Of a stretch of DNA of 64,000 nt, positions 13,847 through 26,580 are shown in pieces. Below the pieces are notes generated by a model, which saw nothing but the letters and a program-made list of their open reading frames with translations, had not been told where the DNA came from and did no database searches. Positions within the stretch are counted from its first letter, which is position 1; each line of letters opens with the position of its first letter. Position numbers and translations under genes: made by a program. The stretch lies in contig JARCOQ010000002.1 in NCBI GenBank assembly GCA_029207755.1, positions 4,464,001 through 4,528,000 on the forward strand. The letters are read 5' to 3'. The stretch comes from Chamaea fasciata. Lineage: Eukaryota; Chordata; Aves; Passeriformes; Sylviidae.

Positions 13847-15441
13847 TTTGAAATAAAGGCATTCACTGGTATTACTTGAGTTTTATCAACTTGCTAAACA
13901 CCATCAGGAAAAAAACAGAACAGGGTATTCCAAAAACTTCCTTTTGTATTTGTATTTCATTAGCTTAAGAAAGGTAATTCCACATGACTACATCAGGGAG
14001 TGCTTCCCAAGCCATGCCACTGCCTCTACTCCTTATTTGCTAACCAGGACATGACCACTGTGGAGAGAAAAAAACACAGACTGCTGTTTCAAAAGGAGAG
14101 TACAGAGAGCAAACTGGCAAAGCTGGAGCTGGAATCCTCCTAAGCCAGCAGAAAGACATTGAAGACCAGACCTTCATTTGGACTCCCCTTCGCCTCATCA
14201 GGAGGGGGGAAGCCATATAAGGTATTTATTATGTTTATTTTCCAATAAACCTTTTTTTTTTTTTTAGAATCTAAAAATCTATAGCATCCTTCTAAATAGC
14301 AGAATATGGACAGCTACTTGTCTGTCAAGCAGCATTTGCTGATGGATAGTCGTTACCCAGTAGCAGAGGTACAATTTTAAATAAGCCATCTGAATTTATT
14401 ATCTAATTTCCCTCATTTTTGTATTAAAATATCAGCCATCAATACTGCCAATACATCGATCAAATACAGCCATCAGTTGACTGACCATGAGCTCTCCTCT
14501 CAGAAATTACTTGGCTGCAAGAGTCAACAGGTAGATCAGCAAGTCTCTGCAAACAGCATTTCTCACAATCCCCTTTTCATATTTTACTTTACTAAACCAG
14601 TTCAAAATCCTACAGTATTACTTCAGTTGACAGCTAATCTACTCTATGTGTGCAATGAATCATCAGTTTGCCTATTAAATTAACAATCAAATTAATGATC
14701 AATTTATAAGGGGTTTTGTCCTGCTAATTACAGAAAGGCCCTTTTTATTGCTGCTGAGATCACCTTATTCGGTTTTAACACTGATTTTTATTACTTTTTT
14801 ATTATTATCACACTGGAAATGAGATATACATTCAGTTCTCAATCATGTGCCCACTATTTTAGCTGAATTTTGAAACCTCCCCAGCACCAATTTGATGTTC
14901 CACATGGTCCTCACTTCGAAATTTCACCACACAGCCCTACTGCAAATAATCACCCTTGCTATTTCTTTGTCAGGTTTCTGGTTACACTTTGGTGGTGGCA
15001 GACCCTGGCCTTTCTCCAGAGGTACTCTCTCCTGGAAAGAGATTTCGTGCACAACTAAATTTAAACTCTGCTTCCCTAAGCAGTCTTTCCAGCTACACAT
15101 TTCTATTCGAATCAACAGACAGCATCTGTTTAAATGGTCATAAGGATTGTTGCAAAGGGATGAACTGCTGAACCTAAAACTTGCCTGACTGTGATTAATA
15201 TGAGGTACAAGAAACCTCACAGTGGACACCCATGGAATAGCCCACTTACCAGAGAAGTTTCTTCCTAATCCCCTTTGGTTAGCACTTTATTTGTTCCCTG
15301 TTGTATAATGGTTTTTCAATTCTTTACAAAGGCTTTACAAAGCTTTCATTTAACCTAGCATAATGTACTGTAAATGAATAATCCCTTTTCTTTCCTGATC
15401 CTGTTAATCTTTTGGCCTCAGTTACATCTCACAGCAGTGAG

Positions 15442-15449
15442 ATGCAAAT
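15442..15449 (+). promoter_or_regulatory. Octamer motif ATGCAAAT
   Basis: This is a perfect octamer followed after 4 bp by the octamer-like TTATGCAAG. It is the last octamer in the window. None was found between 15.5 and 64 kb. Confidence 0.45.
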
Positions 15450-17939
15450 GTTAATTATGCAAGAAGTATAAGATCTGTATTTTGATTTCCATCTGTCCAA
15501 TACAAGTCCAGAACAAGACACAGATAACTGAGTGCTCTCCTATCACCATGGGAACATGATTGCCAGGAACACACCAAGAACGTCTCATATTGACTCCCAG
15601 AAGCCCCAGTCAAGTACCTTCTATCCATCAGAGCCTCCTTTCTCTCCTTTGTTGATTCATATTTTTCACAAACCCCTGATTATTCTCGCTATAACTCAAT
15701 CTTCCTCAGAGCTGCAGAAACACTGTCTTATTCACATAACATCTCCCTCTTGTTTGCATCATGTATGTCAATTATCACATCTACAAAAGGTGTAGAAGTA
15801 GTTGAAACATTTTATTAATGTGGTAGTGAAAACAACCAAAGCTGACAAAGTTGTAAGGCAGTCCCCTTTTCCTCTGGCCATCCCTCCCATGGGGTCACAC
15901 CAGTCACACAGCTGGCATGATTAGCCCATAGAAGTGGGCATCAGAAAATTAACCCTTCTGAAAAACAATTCTGGCAGCTCAGCTCCCAACCTGGATGCCT
16001 GAAAAATCAGACAAGCCCAGCAGAGCAAATGCCATCGAGGGTGGGACCAAGCAGAATCCATCTAGTTTGGTTTGAATTGTTTAAGCCACAGCCCCACAAT
16101 ACTTTTAGATTTTATAACAAAGCCAACCTTACGACTGTCCAGCACTGAAAAAGAAAAGCTTCACTTTTTTCCTATCCCCCAATCACAAGCTGGCTCTACC
16201 TCTTCCCTCACATTCTCCCCTCCCTGGTGCTCACCTAACCAGAGGGGGAGACAATTTTAGTTGGCAGTCCAGAAGGAATCTAACTTCATAAAAAACTAAC
16301 AGGAAATTATTTTCCTTTCAAGTTAAATGAGCTATGTGGAGTAGCCAAAGACTGAAAACAGATACAAGGGCAGAGGTTTAATCACGAAGGAGTAGGAAAG
16401 AAAAGAGAACTGCCCTGTCCTTCCAGTGGCAGGAAACTTTAAAAGGTATGTCACAGCTTCAGCATGAGGGTGAAGAGCCAGGGTAGAGCAATGTGATGGC
16501 TCAGCACTGTTGAAAGGAGGCCACACTCCACACTTGGACTTCCCACCATTTTTGGCTGCACTGTGCTGGCTTTTTCACGATACCCTTCCAGAAGGGTATG
16601 TAACTTGTTGGAACAGTAGACTTTCCAAAGGAAGGAGAGCAAAGACAAGATAGTGAAGCTGAAGATAAGGAGCAAGCAGCTTCAGAGAGCTGTTAAATTG
16701 GCTCAGCCCAGCTTGGAACCATAACTTAAGTATAGATACTTTTGTTTCAAAAAGAGATGTATTGTTACACTGTAAAGTGCCCCCAAAAAGAGTTGTAATC
16801 AGATATACATATAGAGGAGTCACTCAAGTCACCATCACTGCTGCTCATCTCCAGTACACTAGTGACTGTAACATATTAGCTTTCCTCTTAAATAAAGCAT
16901 TCAACTGTGACCACCCAAAAGTCTTAGTGCAAAATACACTTGCGCCTTTATGTTCTCAGCTTCCTTCAAATACAGAGCAACGTGCAAAACACAACGCAAA
17001 ATGCAATCAGGCAATGTCAACAGAAACCTGCTGAAGCTGTACCCACAGAATCAGGATGTGTTTTTGTCAACACTGACTCAAGACATCTGATGCAATTCTC
17101 ATCTCTTAGAATTACTGGTTAGATTTTGATCAACAGTTCATAGTTAAGCATGTTAAAAATTAGTTGATAGATTACTCTGACTGAAAAATAACAAAGTTGA
17201 GTTCTATCAATTCTCTTAGCAGCAACAGAGAATGAAAAGATACCCATACGTCCTTCATTTTTTCCAGGTGCTCCTAATATTTGCCATGGTAATGAAGAAC
17301 AAGACAGAGCCCACCATACCATAAACACATTTATTTTGGATTGAACTAGTATCTGATATGTGTAATACTCTAATAGAGGAAGTTCACAGAATAAAAAGCT
17401 GGCATAGCACTGCTCAATTTCAGTTTTCCTTAATATCTCCATCTATTTAGACACTACCCCCCTTTCTCAGAACAGAAACTTCCAAGAAAACATTAATTGA
17501 TACGGTTTTCATATTTCGGTTAAAAGTTAGCCAAAACTTTTTTTCCCTTTGAAGCAACACAAGATACAAATGTTATTGGAACACAGATAGCAGCAATGTA
17601 ATTCACTGGGAATTGAAACTACTAAAGGTTCTTTCCTGAATTGTTTGCATCTTGCAATTGTTATATTTTGGAGATTTTTTTAACCAGATTTTGACTAAAG
17701 CAGGAGTTTGCCCCTTTTGGTAGGTATATCAGAGACTCAAACTTCAAAAAGCTGTTCTGCACAGTCATTTCCAGAACAGCTAAAAATCCGTATTACAACA
17801 AGAATTCATATCGCAGTGAATCCACCTTTTTGGCAAGCATTTTTTTTGGTAACCATGTCCTCTGAACCCAATTCTGTGCCTGCACTGCTCCAGCTCTACT
17901 CTACACCCTCACTTTCATCAGTACCATCATTTGTACAGT

Positions 17940-17970
17940 GTCTCACAAACAGAGTCTCACAAACAGAGTC
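17940..17970. repeat. 14-bp tandem duplication
   Basis: TCTCACAAACAGAG is repeated head to tail, followed by TC. Confidence 0.8.
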
Positions 17971-18040
17971 AAAGGACTGATAGAGATGAAAAGTAACTGT
18001 ACAGTTCACCATACAAAAGACTTTTCTACCTTAAGGGCAT

Positions 18041-18084
18041 TTTATATATTTATATATATCATTTATGTATATATATATATAAAC
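18041..18084. repeat. AT microsatellite
   Basis: TTTATATATTTATATATATC then ATTTATGTATATATATATATAAAC. Confidence 0.85.
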
Positions 18085-21000
18085 AGGATAGATTAAAGGT
18101 GGGTTTCTCTGATTTACTGAACTTCTGCAATAAGCATGTTTATAAAGGTCTCTTCTCTGCATTAAATTTTCCAACAACTCAGGTTCTCTACTGAATTCTT
18201 TCCTTTCACGTGAATGGCAGCAGTTTCTTCCACCTGCCCATTTACTAGGGAATCCCTAAGAAACCAGTCTCCTTGAGACCTCCATGCCCCTGAAAAATGT
18301 AACCAACTGGACAGTGGATGCAAAAAAAATGACAAGAAATGGAATTAACAGTCAGCACAACCTAATAATCTCAATGTTCTTTGAAAAACAGGATCAAACA
18401 TCCCCCTGTCCAAAAACTCCTGCCACCCTTTAGAGGTTTAATAAAGCTCAGAGACGTTTTGTATAAAAATCTAATTTAGAGCTTGTAAACAGGTTAACAA
18501 ACAACAAAAATATATTACCAAAGAAAGAAAATATGACCTTTTGTCAGTACATCATCTTTTTCCCTGCCACCTAGAAAGTATGTGAAGGTGTATTTAATCT
18601 CCTCTTAAATATCCTTCTGTTCTCTTCCATTCTGTAGCACACCGTGTGTTTATTTCCCAGCCTCTCACACTTAACTTGAGGGACAGGCTATTCTCTTAAA
18701 TTCACCTTATTAGCTTCACAAATGCACGGTACACCAAGGTCAAGGTATAAGGCAAAAAATCCTCGGGCTCAAAGCGGGTACAAAGAGTGGAAATGCTTGA
18801 AATAAGGACTGAAACAGTACATGCTCTAGGAGGGCATGCCTCAAAGAGCCAGATTCACACAAAGGGGAAAAGAAAATGTTGCACTCCAATTTAATCAAAA
18901 TCCACTGGACACAACAGCTGACTCTGCAGCCCTGGTGACCTGAAGAGTAATTTTATTAGTTATACGGAAATATCCATTTTCAAGTTCCAACTGCTGCTCG
19001 TCTCTACTTCCCCACCTTGCCCATGAAGAGAAGAAAATTCACACAAGCAGCATTTTTAGAGGCTCCTCCTCAAGGAACACTCTGAAATAGAGTAAGAGAG
19101 TTCCCTCCCCTCATTTGGAACTACACTCTTTTAAAATAGCACATGCTGAAATGCAGATTTATTTTAACTTTAAAGCAGCACTGGTACTCGGAACTTCTAT
19201 GCACATAAGACAAGCTCAAAACACCTGAAAAAAAACAATACTGGAAACTTCAGCACAAGTATTTTCTTAAAATCCAGATTTTGGTACAGTTTACATAAAT
19301 TTATAGCAGGCGTAGAGTAGGCAAAGCTGTCCCAGTAATGCTTTAAGTATCTGCTGAACAACAGTTCATTGTGTTCCATTTTCACCATAAAAAATACAGT
19401 TGTTATCTCTGAGAGCAGACATTACACCGTATATTTTACGCACCGATAAACGTTTAAAAAACCTTTCTGTTGTTTTAATAGCGTTTTGTCATTTCCATAC
19501 TTTTAGCTTGTGTCTTTAGTCATGGCTTCCCCAGGAAGAAAAACAAGAACGTGAACGTGATGCTGGTTTTTTGCTTAACAACTACAGAGGTTCTGCTACC
19601 TGCAAGTCCTATTAACTTGATTCAGACCCACTGACCAGTAAAGTTGTTGAGCAGCAAGGGCACCTCACAGATGACTGTAGCCAAAGCGATACAAACACTG
19701 CATAATACACACTTGTTTTGTATTTGGAAAATTGTTTGCCATTACATGAGTTTGATTCTTGTATTACAAAGAACTTCAGTTTTACAGCTATGAATGGCAT
19801 AAATCACTATGCCAGCCAAAGAGCCCTTGATTTCTTAAAAGCTGAACGCGAAAAAAAAAAGTGGACATTCAAAGCTCTCCCCTTCTTAATGAAAATTTGC
19901 AACAGAAAACAATTTAATAACTCATACAGCAAAAACACAGCCACGTTTTCGCCATGAAACAAAAGAGAATTAAGTATCCCAGCCTCCACTGGACTAATTA
20001 TTTCTCTACACTTGCCTTGTGCAAACTCCAGCTTGCTTTGAACCCAAGACCTTTATGGCTCAAGTCCCAGGAGATGCTGAGAAGGTGTTCTCAGTGGAGC
20101 AAACTTTTCCAGAGAAATCACATTCTGATTCGAGAGAATTCATTTCTTTTGGCCTTTGGGGGAACACTGCAGGTCCCATGTATTTGTTCAAGTCTTTACC
20201 CAGCAAGAGCAGAATCCCTTCTAGGCTTTGTCAGGTTCATGCTGATCTTGCAACACCTGGCTGTGTACAGCCACACTGTTCACATATTTTTAATTCTGTA
20301 CAAGTAATTTTAACCCAGTCTTTTAAAGAACACTGTTTTCCAGATCTTTAAAACAGGCATTTAAGAGAAACCTTCAAGTAAATCTGTGTCAATAACACAC
20401 AGTTAAAATATAATACGTTGCACAACAAAGAAACAATTGATTAGTATTAAACAAGCATTTACAACTAGAAAGTTACAGTAAGATTAAGCTTAGGGGATGG
20501 CAGTGAAATGCTATGTAGGCATATGAACCACTTCTAATATTGACAATAAAATCCCAGGATAGGAAAGGCATTCTAAGTGGCACAAACCCAACTTTTATAC
20601 ATCTGAAATATTATTTTTCAGGATTTTTTTTTAAAAAGAGTGAAGTAAAACCAACCCAAAAAAGGCTCCAGAGGATGACAAAGAAATTCACTGAAGAGCA
20701 GCTCTTCCATTCTGAGCAGCCACAAACATTTCCAGCACCTACACCATAACTGCTCACATAATTAATTCAGCGTAGCAGTCAGAAACAGTGGCGCTGAGAC
20801 AGCCACAGTTCAGCAGCCCACACTCGGCTGTAAGGAAATTTTTCCTGAAGACAGATGCCACCCGGAGGAACCAAACCAGAAAAACAATCGGCTGCCTGAC
20901 CAGAGGCAAGGCAAGGAGAGATTACAACCGCAAGTCTCTCTCCTCCCAAGACTCCCGGCCTGTGTCCGCAGAACAAATCCGCACAGCCGACAGCAGCAGC

Positions 21001-23369
21001 AATTTTCCTGAGGAAGACAAAGCAAAGCCACGCTCTGGCTACAAGGCAAGCAAAAGGAAAAGCAGACTGGCCTCAGAAAGGGCTTCTGTGCTTCTCCTAA
21101 TGCCAAGCACAACCACGGACACCACTTTTCAGCTGCCAAGGATCACACCAGTGCTCAGCGTGCACTCCTAAAACAGACTGAACAGCTGATAAGCAGCCAC
21201 ACACACACGACAGCTTCATTTCGTTTCTACTTTCTTAAACTCCGCATTAATTTGCACTGGGACATGTAGATCTATCTGGAACAGTAATTAGTTTTGTTAA
21301 TTAAGCTCTCCAAGTATGGATATGGAAGACATCCGTGAGACTCTAATGTAAAACTGAGTGTTGCAGGGCTGCTGTCCTCCAGTGTGAGTACTCTGCCCAG
21401 AAACAGAATCTGGGATCGGAGTGCTTAATCCCAGACAGCCAATTTCATACAACAGCTCTGAAGTGAAAAAGCCATTTACACAACTTTCTAGACCTCACCA
21501 AGAATACTGACAGTTACTCCTACACAATATTACAATATATGCTCATATAGATCTGTAGGTAGCTCAGAAAAAAATTAGGGGGTGGTCCCTAAATCTAAGC
21601 CATGGAGAACGGGTAAGTGTAGATACATCTCTCTAGGTGACATCTCAGGGCTACATATTATTAAGTCCTCCATATCTAAAATCTTCACCTGATCTTCCTG
21701 AACCTGAATGCTACACACATACCCAAAAATCAACACAAGACTCCTTATCCAAAAATGATATGCAAAAAGAAAAAAAACAGGCCAGATCTCCAGCACTACA
21801 AGTTACAGTGTGTCAATAACCTGTGCTGTGTCCTTGCAGCTGTACAAAATAATTCAGAATCTTTTAGATTTTTGCCCTAAATGAAAGCAGATTATAGTCA
21901 CAAATGTGTTGACTTTCCTATACAGGGACAGTTCCTGTGTGTCCTTCAGAGCAAGTGGTTACCATAAGGTCACTTGCTGTATGTAAATTCCTGTCTCCTC
22001 TTTTCTAATGGCCAGTCAGGGTGGCCACACCACCATGGCAGAAGAGGTCATCTTTCCCTAAACCACTACAGCCTGAAAAATTCACCCTCCAGAGAAGCGT
22101 CTTCACTGAATGTGGCTGAATGGATTTTGCTACAGTAATTTTTAATTTATTTAACTCCTAACGCCCCTAAAAAAGAAAACATCAAGTGTCAGTATGCAAA
22201 ATCTCCTCTTGCAGAGGAATGGTAATTAAGTTGGAAAGTTTTACCCGGTGCTGAAAATTCAACATGCATCACAATCTTTTTTGCACAAGTTTCCATTTTA
22301 TGTTGCTGCCTGAAAAAAAATGCTAAATACAAGAAACAAGCAAGGTAAACACAGAAAGAATAATCTCTGTATTATAACCTAAAGCAAGCTAGTGAAAAAG
22401 AGCACATTCCAGTGGCAGAGAACTCCGAATGCAAGCTACAACCTGAAGTACAAGGGGTCTTGCTTACTGTTGTCTGCAAATGAAAGAATAAAAGAGCAGA
22501 AAATGTTATTTACCTCAGGAGATTTTACATTTTGTGTGATGAAGATGAGAGTAGTTACACAGCTTCAAGGCTCTACTAAGAATCTAATAAGAAATATTAC
22601 CCCTTTGGGAAGAAACAGATGATGTACTGAACCCCTTATCCTGGATTGACACTGTGAATATGACTATTCAATGACTACAATAACCAACTTCACATTTCAG
22701 AGCTCTGCTAAGCCTTTCCTCAATATCTAGCAGTTCAAAATGAAGACAAACCTGGGAAAATTCCAGCAGCATCAGTGCCAAAGAAATAAAATCATCCTGA
22801 AGACATCATCATTTCTTTAAAATGTTCAGCTTATTTAAAGAGTAGCAATCTAAGTGTTTTTCATTGTGCAGTGTTTCCAAGGCACCAGGTACAATTCTTA
22901 CAAATTTGCAGTTCCTACGTAAGGAAGGAACAGAGTTTTGAATAATTAAAACTCAGCCTCTTGCTAACACATTCTTCCACTACTTATTTCAACAAGTCTT
23001 CAATGGAAGCCACCAAACCTTTATGTCTACTATGTCACTGGTCTTTATACAGAAATTGTCAAGTAAAACTCAAAATTCAGGCTGCGTTTGTTTTGTGCAG
23101 ACATACCACTGAAAATTCCCAGTGTTCTCTGTTTCAGGTGTATATTACATATTCTTAAAGAAAAAGTATAAGGAAGAAAAATCTGATGGAATTCAAAGAA
23201 GTTACCTACAAGACATGCCTGGGAAAATCATTTTACTATTGCTGAAAGGAATACTCAGAAGCTGGCACTCACTTTTTATTGTCTTGGTAAAGTTGATTTA
23301 TGGTTTAGTTCCTATTCATCCTCACAGAAATTCCAAGTAGTATTAAAATCATCTCACTTAATTGCATGA
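18085..23369. other. POU2F1: Intronic sequence, no gene seen
   Basis: Mostly unique AT-rich sequence. Around 20790-21170 GC and CG content rise modestly and frames of 127 (plus) and 109 (minus) codons overlap. They match no family I know and are probably compositional. Confidence 0.55.
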
Positions 23370-23643
23370 CCTTGTTCTCTTCTCCCAGAAAACCAATGAC
23401 CAGACTAGGGGACAGAGCCTTGAGCTGCACCAGGAGGAGTTCAGGCTGGACATAAAGAAGAAGTTCATCACAGAAAGAGGGACTGGGCATTGGGATGGGC
23501 TGCCCAGGGAGGTGTTGGAGTCACCATCCTTGGAGGTATTTAAGAAAAGACTGGATGTGGCAGTCATCCAGTGCTATGGGGGTGTGAGGCCATACGTGGG
23601 ACTCAATGATCTCAAAGGTTTTTCCAACCTCGTTAATTCTGTG
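23370..23643 (+). mobile_element. CR1 LINE 3' fragment with ORF2 C-terminal remnant
   Basis: The plus strand carries TGTTCTCTTCTCCCAG-like start, CTGCCCAGGGAGGTGTTGG, AGTCACCATCCTTGGAGGTA and a terminal block ATGATCTCAAAGGTTTTTCC. The frame still reads peptides typical of the CR1 reverse-transcriptase polyprotein end (LELHQEEFRLDIKKKFITER, then LPREVLESPSLEVFKKRLDV). The element is severely 5'-truncated, with no reverse-transcriptase or endonuclease domain, and cannot move on its own. Confidence 0.93.
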
Positions 23644-24170
23644 CAACACAGCCCAACCTCCCTCAGAAAGTCTTCCTCTGCCCATGGAGCCGTTGAACCC
23701 AGTGGCTCCCAGACTTGTGCCAATTCCGCACAAAAGCATTCCAGTGCTCTTGGTGGGTAGGTAATGCAAACCAACTGATGCTGTGGATGCACCTCCTCTC
23801 CCTTGGTTCGACTTCCATCCTGGAACAGCTTGGTCCTGCCTTTGCTGCCCAGCACCAGGGTGAGCACCAGCTCTGACCTGTGAACAGAACCGTGCCCACG
23901 GGCACAAGGGAAGGCAGGGTCTGCACAGATTTGTGAGGCTGGGCAAGATGAGGGCAGGTACAGCTCCATGGAGCAAGGGGACATAGGTTAAACGACAACA
24001 GGAGAGGCTGCATGACAAATGGGGCATGGCAGGAGGGAGGGGGAAGGCAGAACAAAGGTTCATCTTCCACACTCAGGCAGCTGTAGCCACTGCCATTAAT
24101 CACAGCATCCACATCCACCACAAGCAGATGCACCACTGCTACCTATGGGGCGTTCTACCAGAACGCACCT
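23644..24170. other. GC-rich block next to CR1, no gene recognised
   Basis: About 500 bp of clearly higher GC than its surroundings begins exactly where the CR1 fragment ends. Minus-strand frames of 183, 157 and 136 codons cross it but show no domain I recognise, and one runs back into CR1. It may be an unclassified repeat or a GC-rich unique stretch. Confidence 0.45.
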
Positions 24171-25849
24171 GAAGGTGCAGATGCCACTTTAGACGACCCA
24201 TCCTTGCATGAAACATGGATCAAAATATGACGGCTACACACTGAAAGTTCAGTAAGTGCCAGCATCACCTCCCCCCCCAAACACACAGCAGGAAGCTAAG
24301 GAGGCCAATTATAAGGAGATGGGGAAGTAAATTTAATTCCTTTGCAGAGATGTGTATGTAAAAACTTGCTCACACAGAGTGAGGAAATATTCAACTGATT
24401 ACAATCAATAATTTATTTGAAAATTTATTATGCAACATGAGCGACATGGGGGGGGGAGAAAAAAAAGAAGATTAAAAAAAAAAATTCAAACTTGCCATGA
24501 AAAGTCAGATTTCAAGGTGGATTTTCCTTACCTTGTAATCTACAAAATAGACTGATAAGAGTCATTGTTATTTCTTTAAGTAGCCTTGTTGACATTTTCT
24601 CTGGAATTACTATGTTCGTAACAGTAGATGCTCATAAAAGCATATACTCCAGGAGGTGAGGTGGTAGCAGTAAGAAGCAGTGCCAAAAATAAAAAACAGC
24701 TACATGTTCTAATAATCATTACATATTAAATTATGTTACATAACCTAATGAATCTAGTTCATGTCACCAAAAAATGCAGAACCAGAAGATGAAAACAAGT
24801 ACAAATACCAAACCAAATAGATAGCTCTGAAAGCAATTTATTTGGGAAGAACATAATTTCAAATTCCAAGAAATACTTGTATACTTTAGATTTCCAGACA
24901 ACTTTGGCGTGAATAATTATGCTATCTCGCATCAATTCTTTTCACCTTTCAGGATTCTGACATAAAAATTAACACACCAAAAGGCGTCTTTGAAACCATC
25001 ATCGAATTTTGTCATTCAAGTACTCAAAAGTTTCGTTGCAATTTTAGATTTAAGATAGCGTTTTACACCGGTTCCCGATTTTACATGCATGCATACATTT
25101 CAGTGCTATTTTTAAACTTCTCTTCAGTAGGAAGGGCCTGACTGATTTATTTTTAAAAGGCATGCACTGCACAGTTCACGTTTTGAAAATCCACCTCAGT
25201 CTGAACCTTAGCTGGTACTTTTCACCAGAGCTCTGAAACAGAGAGCTGTCCAAACCAAAGAAAAATAAATAAGGCTTAAGAGAAGGTTCCTATCACTTTT
25301 AAGCCTTGTGGCATGTATCTTCTTGTAATTCTGACTTAGCCCTATTTCCTTGTTCGTTTTTGAAACAAACAGGAAGAAATTAGGAACCTCCCTGGGAAAC
25401 AGAAGCGTAGCGAGGGCAAAGAGGCAACGTGTTGAAAAGAAAACATCTGTATTTCCTTCCCATTCTCTTCCACCTGAAATAAATTCTTTGGCTGCAGTTT
25501 GTCTTCTTTTCTGGAAGCATTTACACAGTATCTAATGCTATCCACCACCATGACTACCCCTGGGGCTTTTATGAGGGTGGGAACAATCAGTATAAGAATT
25601 ACTAGGGACATCAAAGAGACAAAACATTTATTGAAGGGGGAAGAGGAAGAGAGAGTGTGAGGTAACGAGGGTCCTACTGTATTTACCTTATGTGCCAAGC
25701 ATGTGGACAGCAATAAAAACCATGTAGGGAGCAATTTTGGTCAGAGAAAGAACACGGCAGCCTAATGGGAGGCCTTTGTTCTTCAAAAGGGTCTCCTTTT
25801 CCCCTTTTGTGCTTCACTTAATTCATGGCATCTGAGCTGCTCTTGAACT
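24171..25849. other. POU2F1: Intronic sequence, no gene seen
   Basis: Contains C8, G8 and A11 homopolymers (24270-24484). A 24900-25110 AT-rich segment keeps several CG dinucleotides (GGCGTCTTTG, GTTTCGTTGC, TAGCGTTTTACACCGG). CG is normally depleted in such sequence. Confidence 0.5.
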
Positions 25850-25932
25850 TGACAGACAGAGAGGAGGAGGGGGGAGAGATGGAGAAAGGGGGAGACAGAG
25901 ACACAAAGAAAGAAAAAAGAAAGAAGGACTTC
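25850..25932 (+). repeat. Polypurine (GA-rich) tract
   Basis: An almost pure G/A run on the plus strand (GACAGACAGAGAGGAGGAGG onward, ending GAAAGAAGG), with only a few C or T interruptions. Such tracts can form triplex (H-DNA) structures. Confidence 0.75.
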
Positions 25933-26249
25933 AAAGAGTTTTCCTTTGAAAATTCAGTTGTGATGTATGCATTGCTGAAGGTTTTAGATTCAAAAAAAAG
26001 GGCAAAAAACATTTCATATAATTTCATCGTGGGGATAAATTGTCCGATGCTCTTATTAAGAAGGCTAGAAGAAAGGAACGGAACAAAAATTTTAAAAAAT
26101 AAATCTATCCGAGCTAAGGAATATAAATAAAATAGAATTACTCCCCTGGGTGCTTTTTATTTATTTTCATGTTAAATCTTATTCTCAGTGGATCCCAATA
26201 CATTTATCAAAATCTTATCAAAAACATCTGGTTTCCAGCAGTCACCTGA

Positions 26250-26580
26250 AAGGCACGCGTTCTGCACGGAGCCCATCAGAATTCCCGGCACAGCGATTCC
26301 TGCCCGGACAGCGCCGCGAGAGCGGCGCCGGGGCCAGCGCCATCTGCGGGGCTGCCACCGAGCCGTGCCCGCAGCGATTCCGCCCCGCCGGGGAAGCCAC
26401 ACGCCGCAATTCTCCTCCAGACGGAGCCTTTCGGGTTTGGTTAGCTGGAGACAAAACATTCGGGTGTATCCGAGGCTCCCAAGTTGGGTCCCTCCTCTCG
26501 GAATCGCTCCCGGAGCTCGCCCACAGCAGCTGATATGAGCTCCCCGTAATATATTCGGCTTTTCGCCCCCTTTAAATATC
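26250..26580. promoter_or_regulatory. Small intronic CpG-rich patch, candidate enhancer or alternative promoter
   Basis: About 330 bp of GC-rich, CG-dense sequence stands alone in AT-rich intron. It contains many CG dinucleotides, a CTCF-like motif and, on the minus strand (gene orientation), a splice-donor-like TTTCAG|GTGACT near 26245. It is the only such patch in the intron away from the promoter. It could be an alternative first exon with promoter, an insulator or an enhancer. Short reading frames across it look compositional. Confidence 0.5.
26336..26350 (-). promoter_or_regulatory. CTCF-like binding motif
   Basis: The minus strand CCCGCAGATGGCGCT matches 14 of 15 positions of the CTCF core CCASYAGRKGGCRSY. 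Only position 3 differs. It sits in the middle of the intronic CpG-rich patch. Orientation is the same as POU2F1 transcription. Confidence 0.65.

Larger units (their letters stand above)
8047..18040. other. POU2F1: Intronic sequence, no gene seen
   Basis: Unique AT-rich sequence containing four octamer motifs and two imperfect RFX-like sites. A 14-18 nt T-run lies near 14251-14268. The stretch around 14680-14760 (AATTAA/ATCAATTT words) has the look of a conserved AT-rich element, which is not testable here. Confidence 0.55.

Noticed and set aside
20788..21171. Possible exon in a region of raised GC with overlapping 127- and 109-codon frames
   Set aside because: No homology recognised, no polypyrimidine-AG and donor pair that brackets a convincing exon, and CG enrichment is only modest.
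23521..24136. 183- and 157-codon minus frames
   Set aside because: They overlap each other, and the longer one reads antisense through a CR1 fragment. No known domain.
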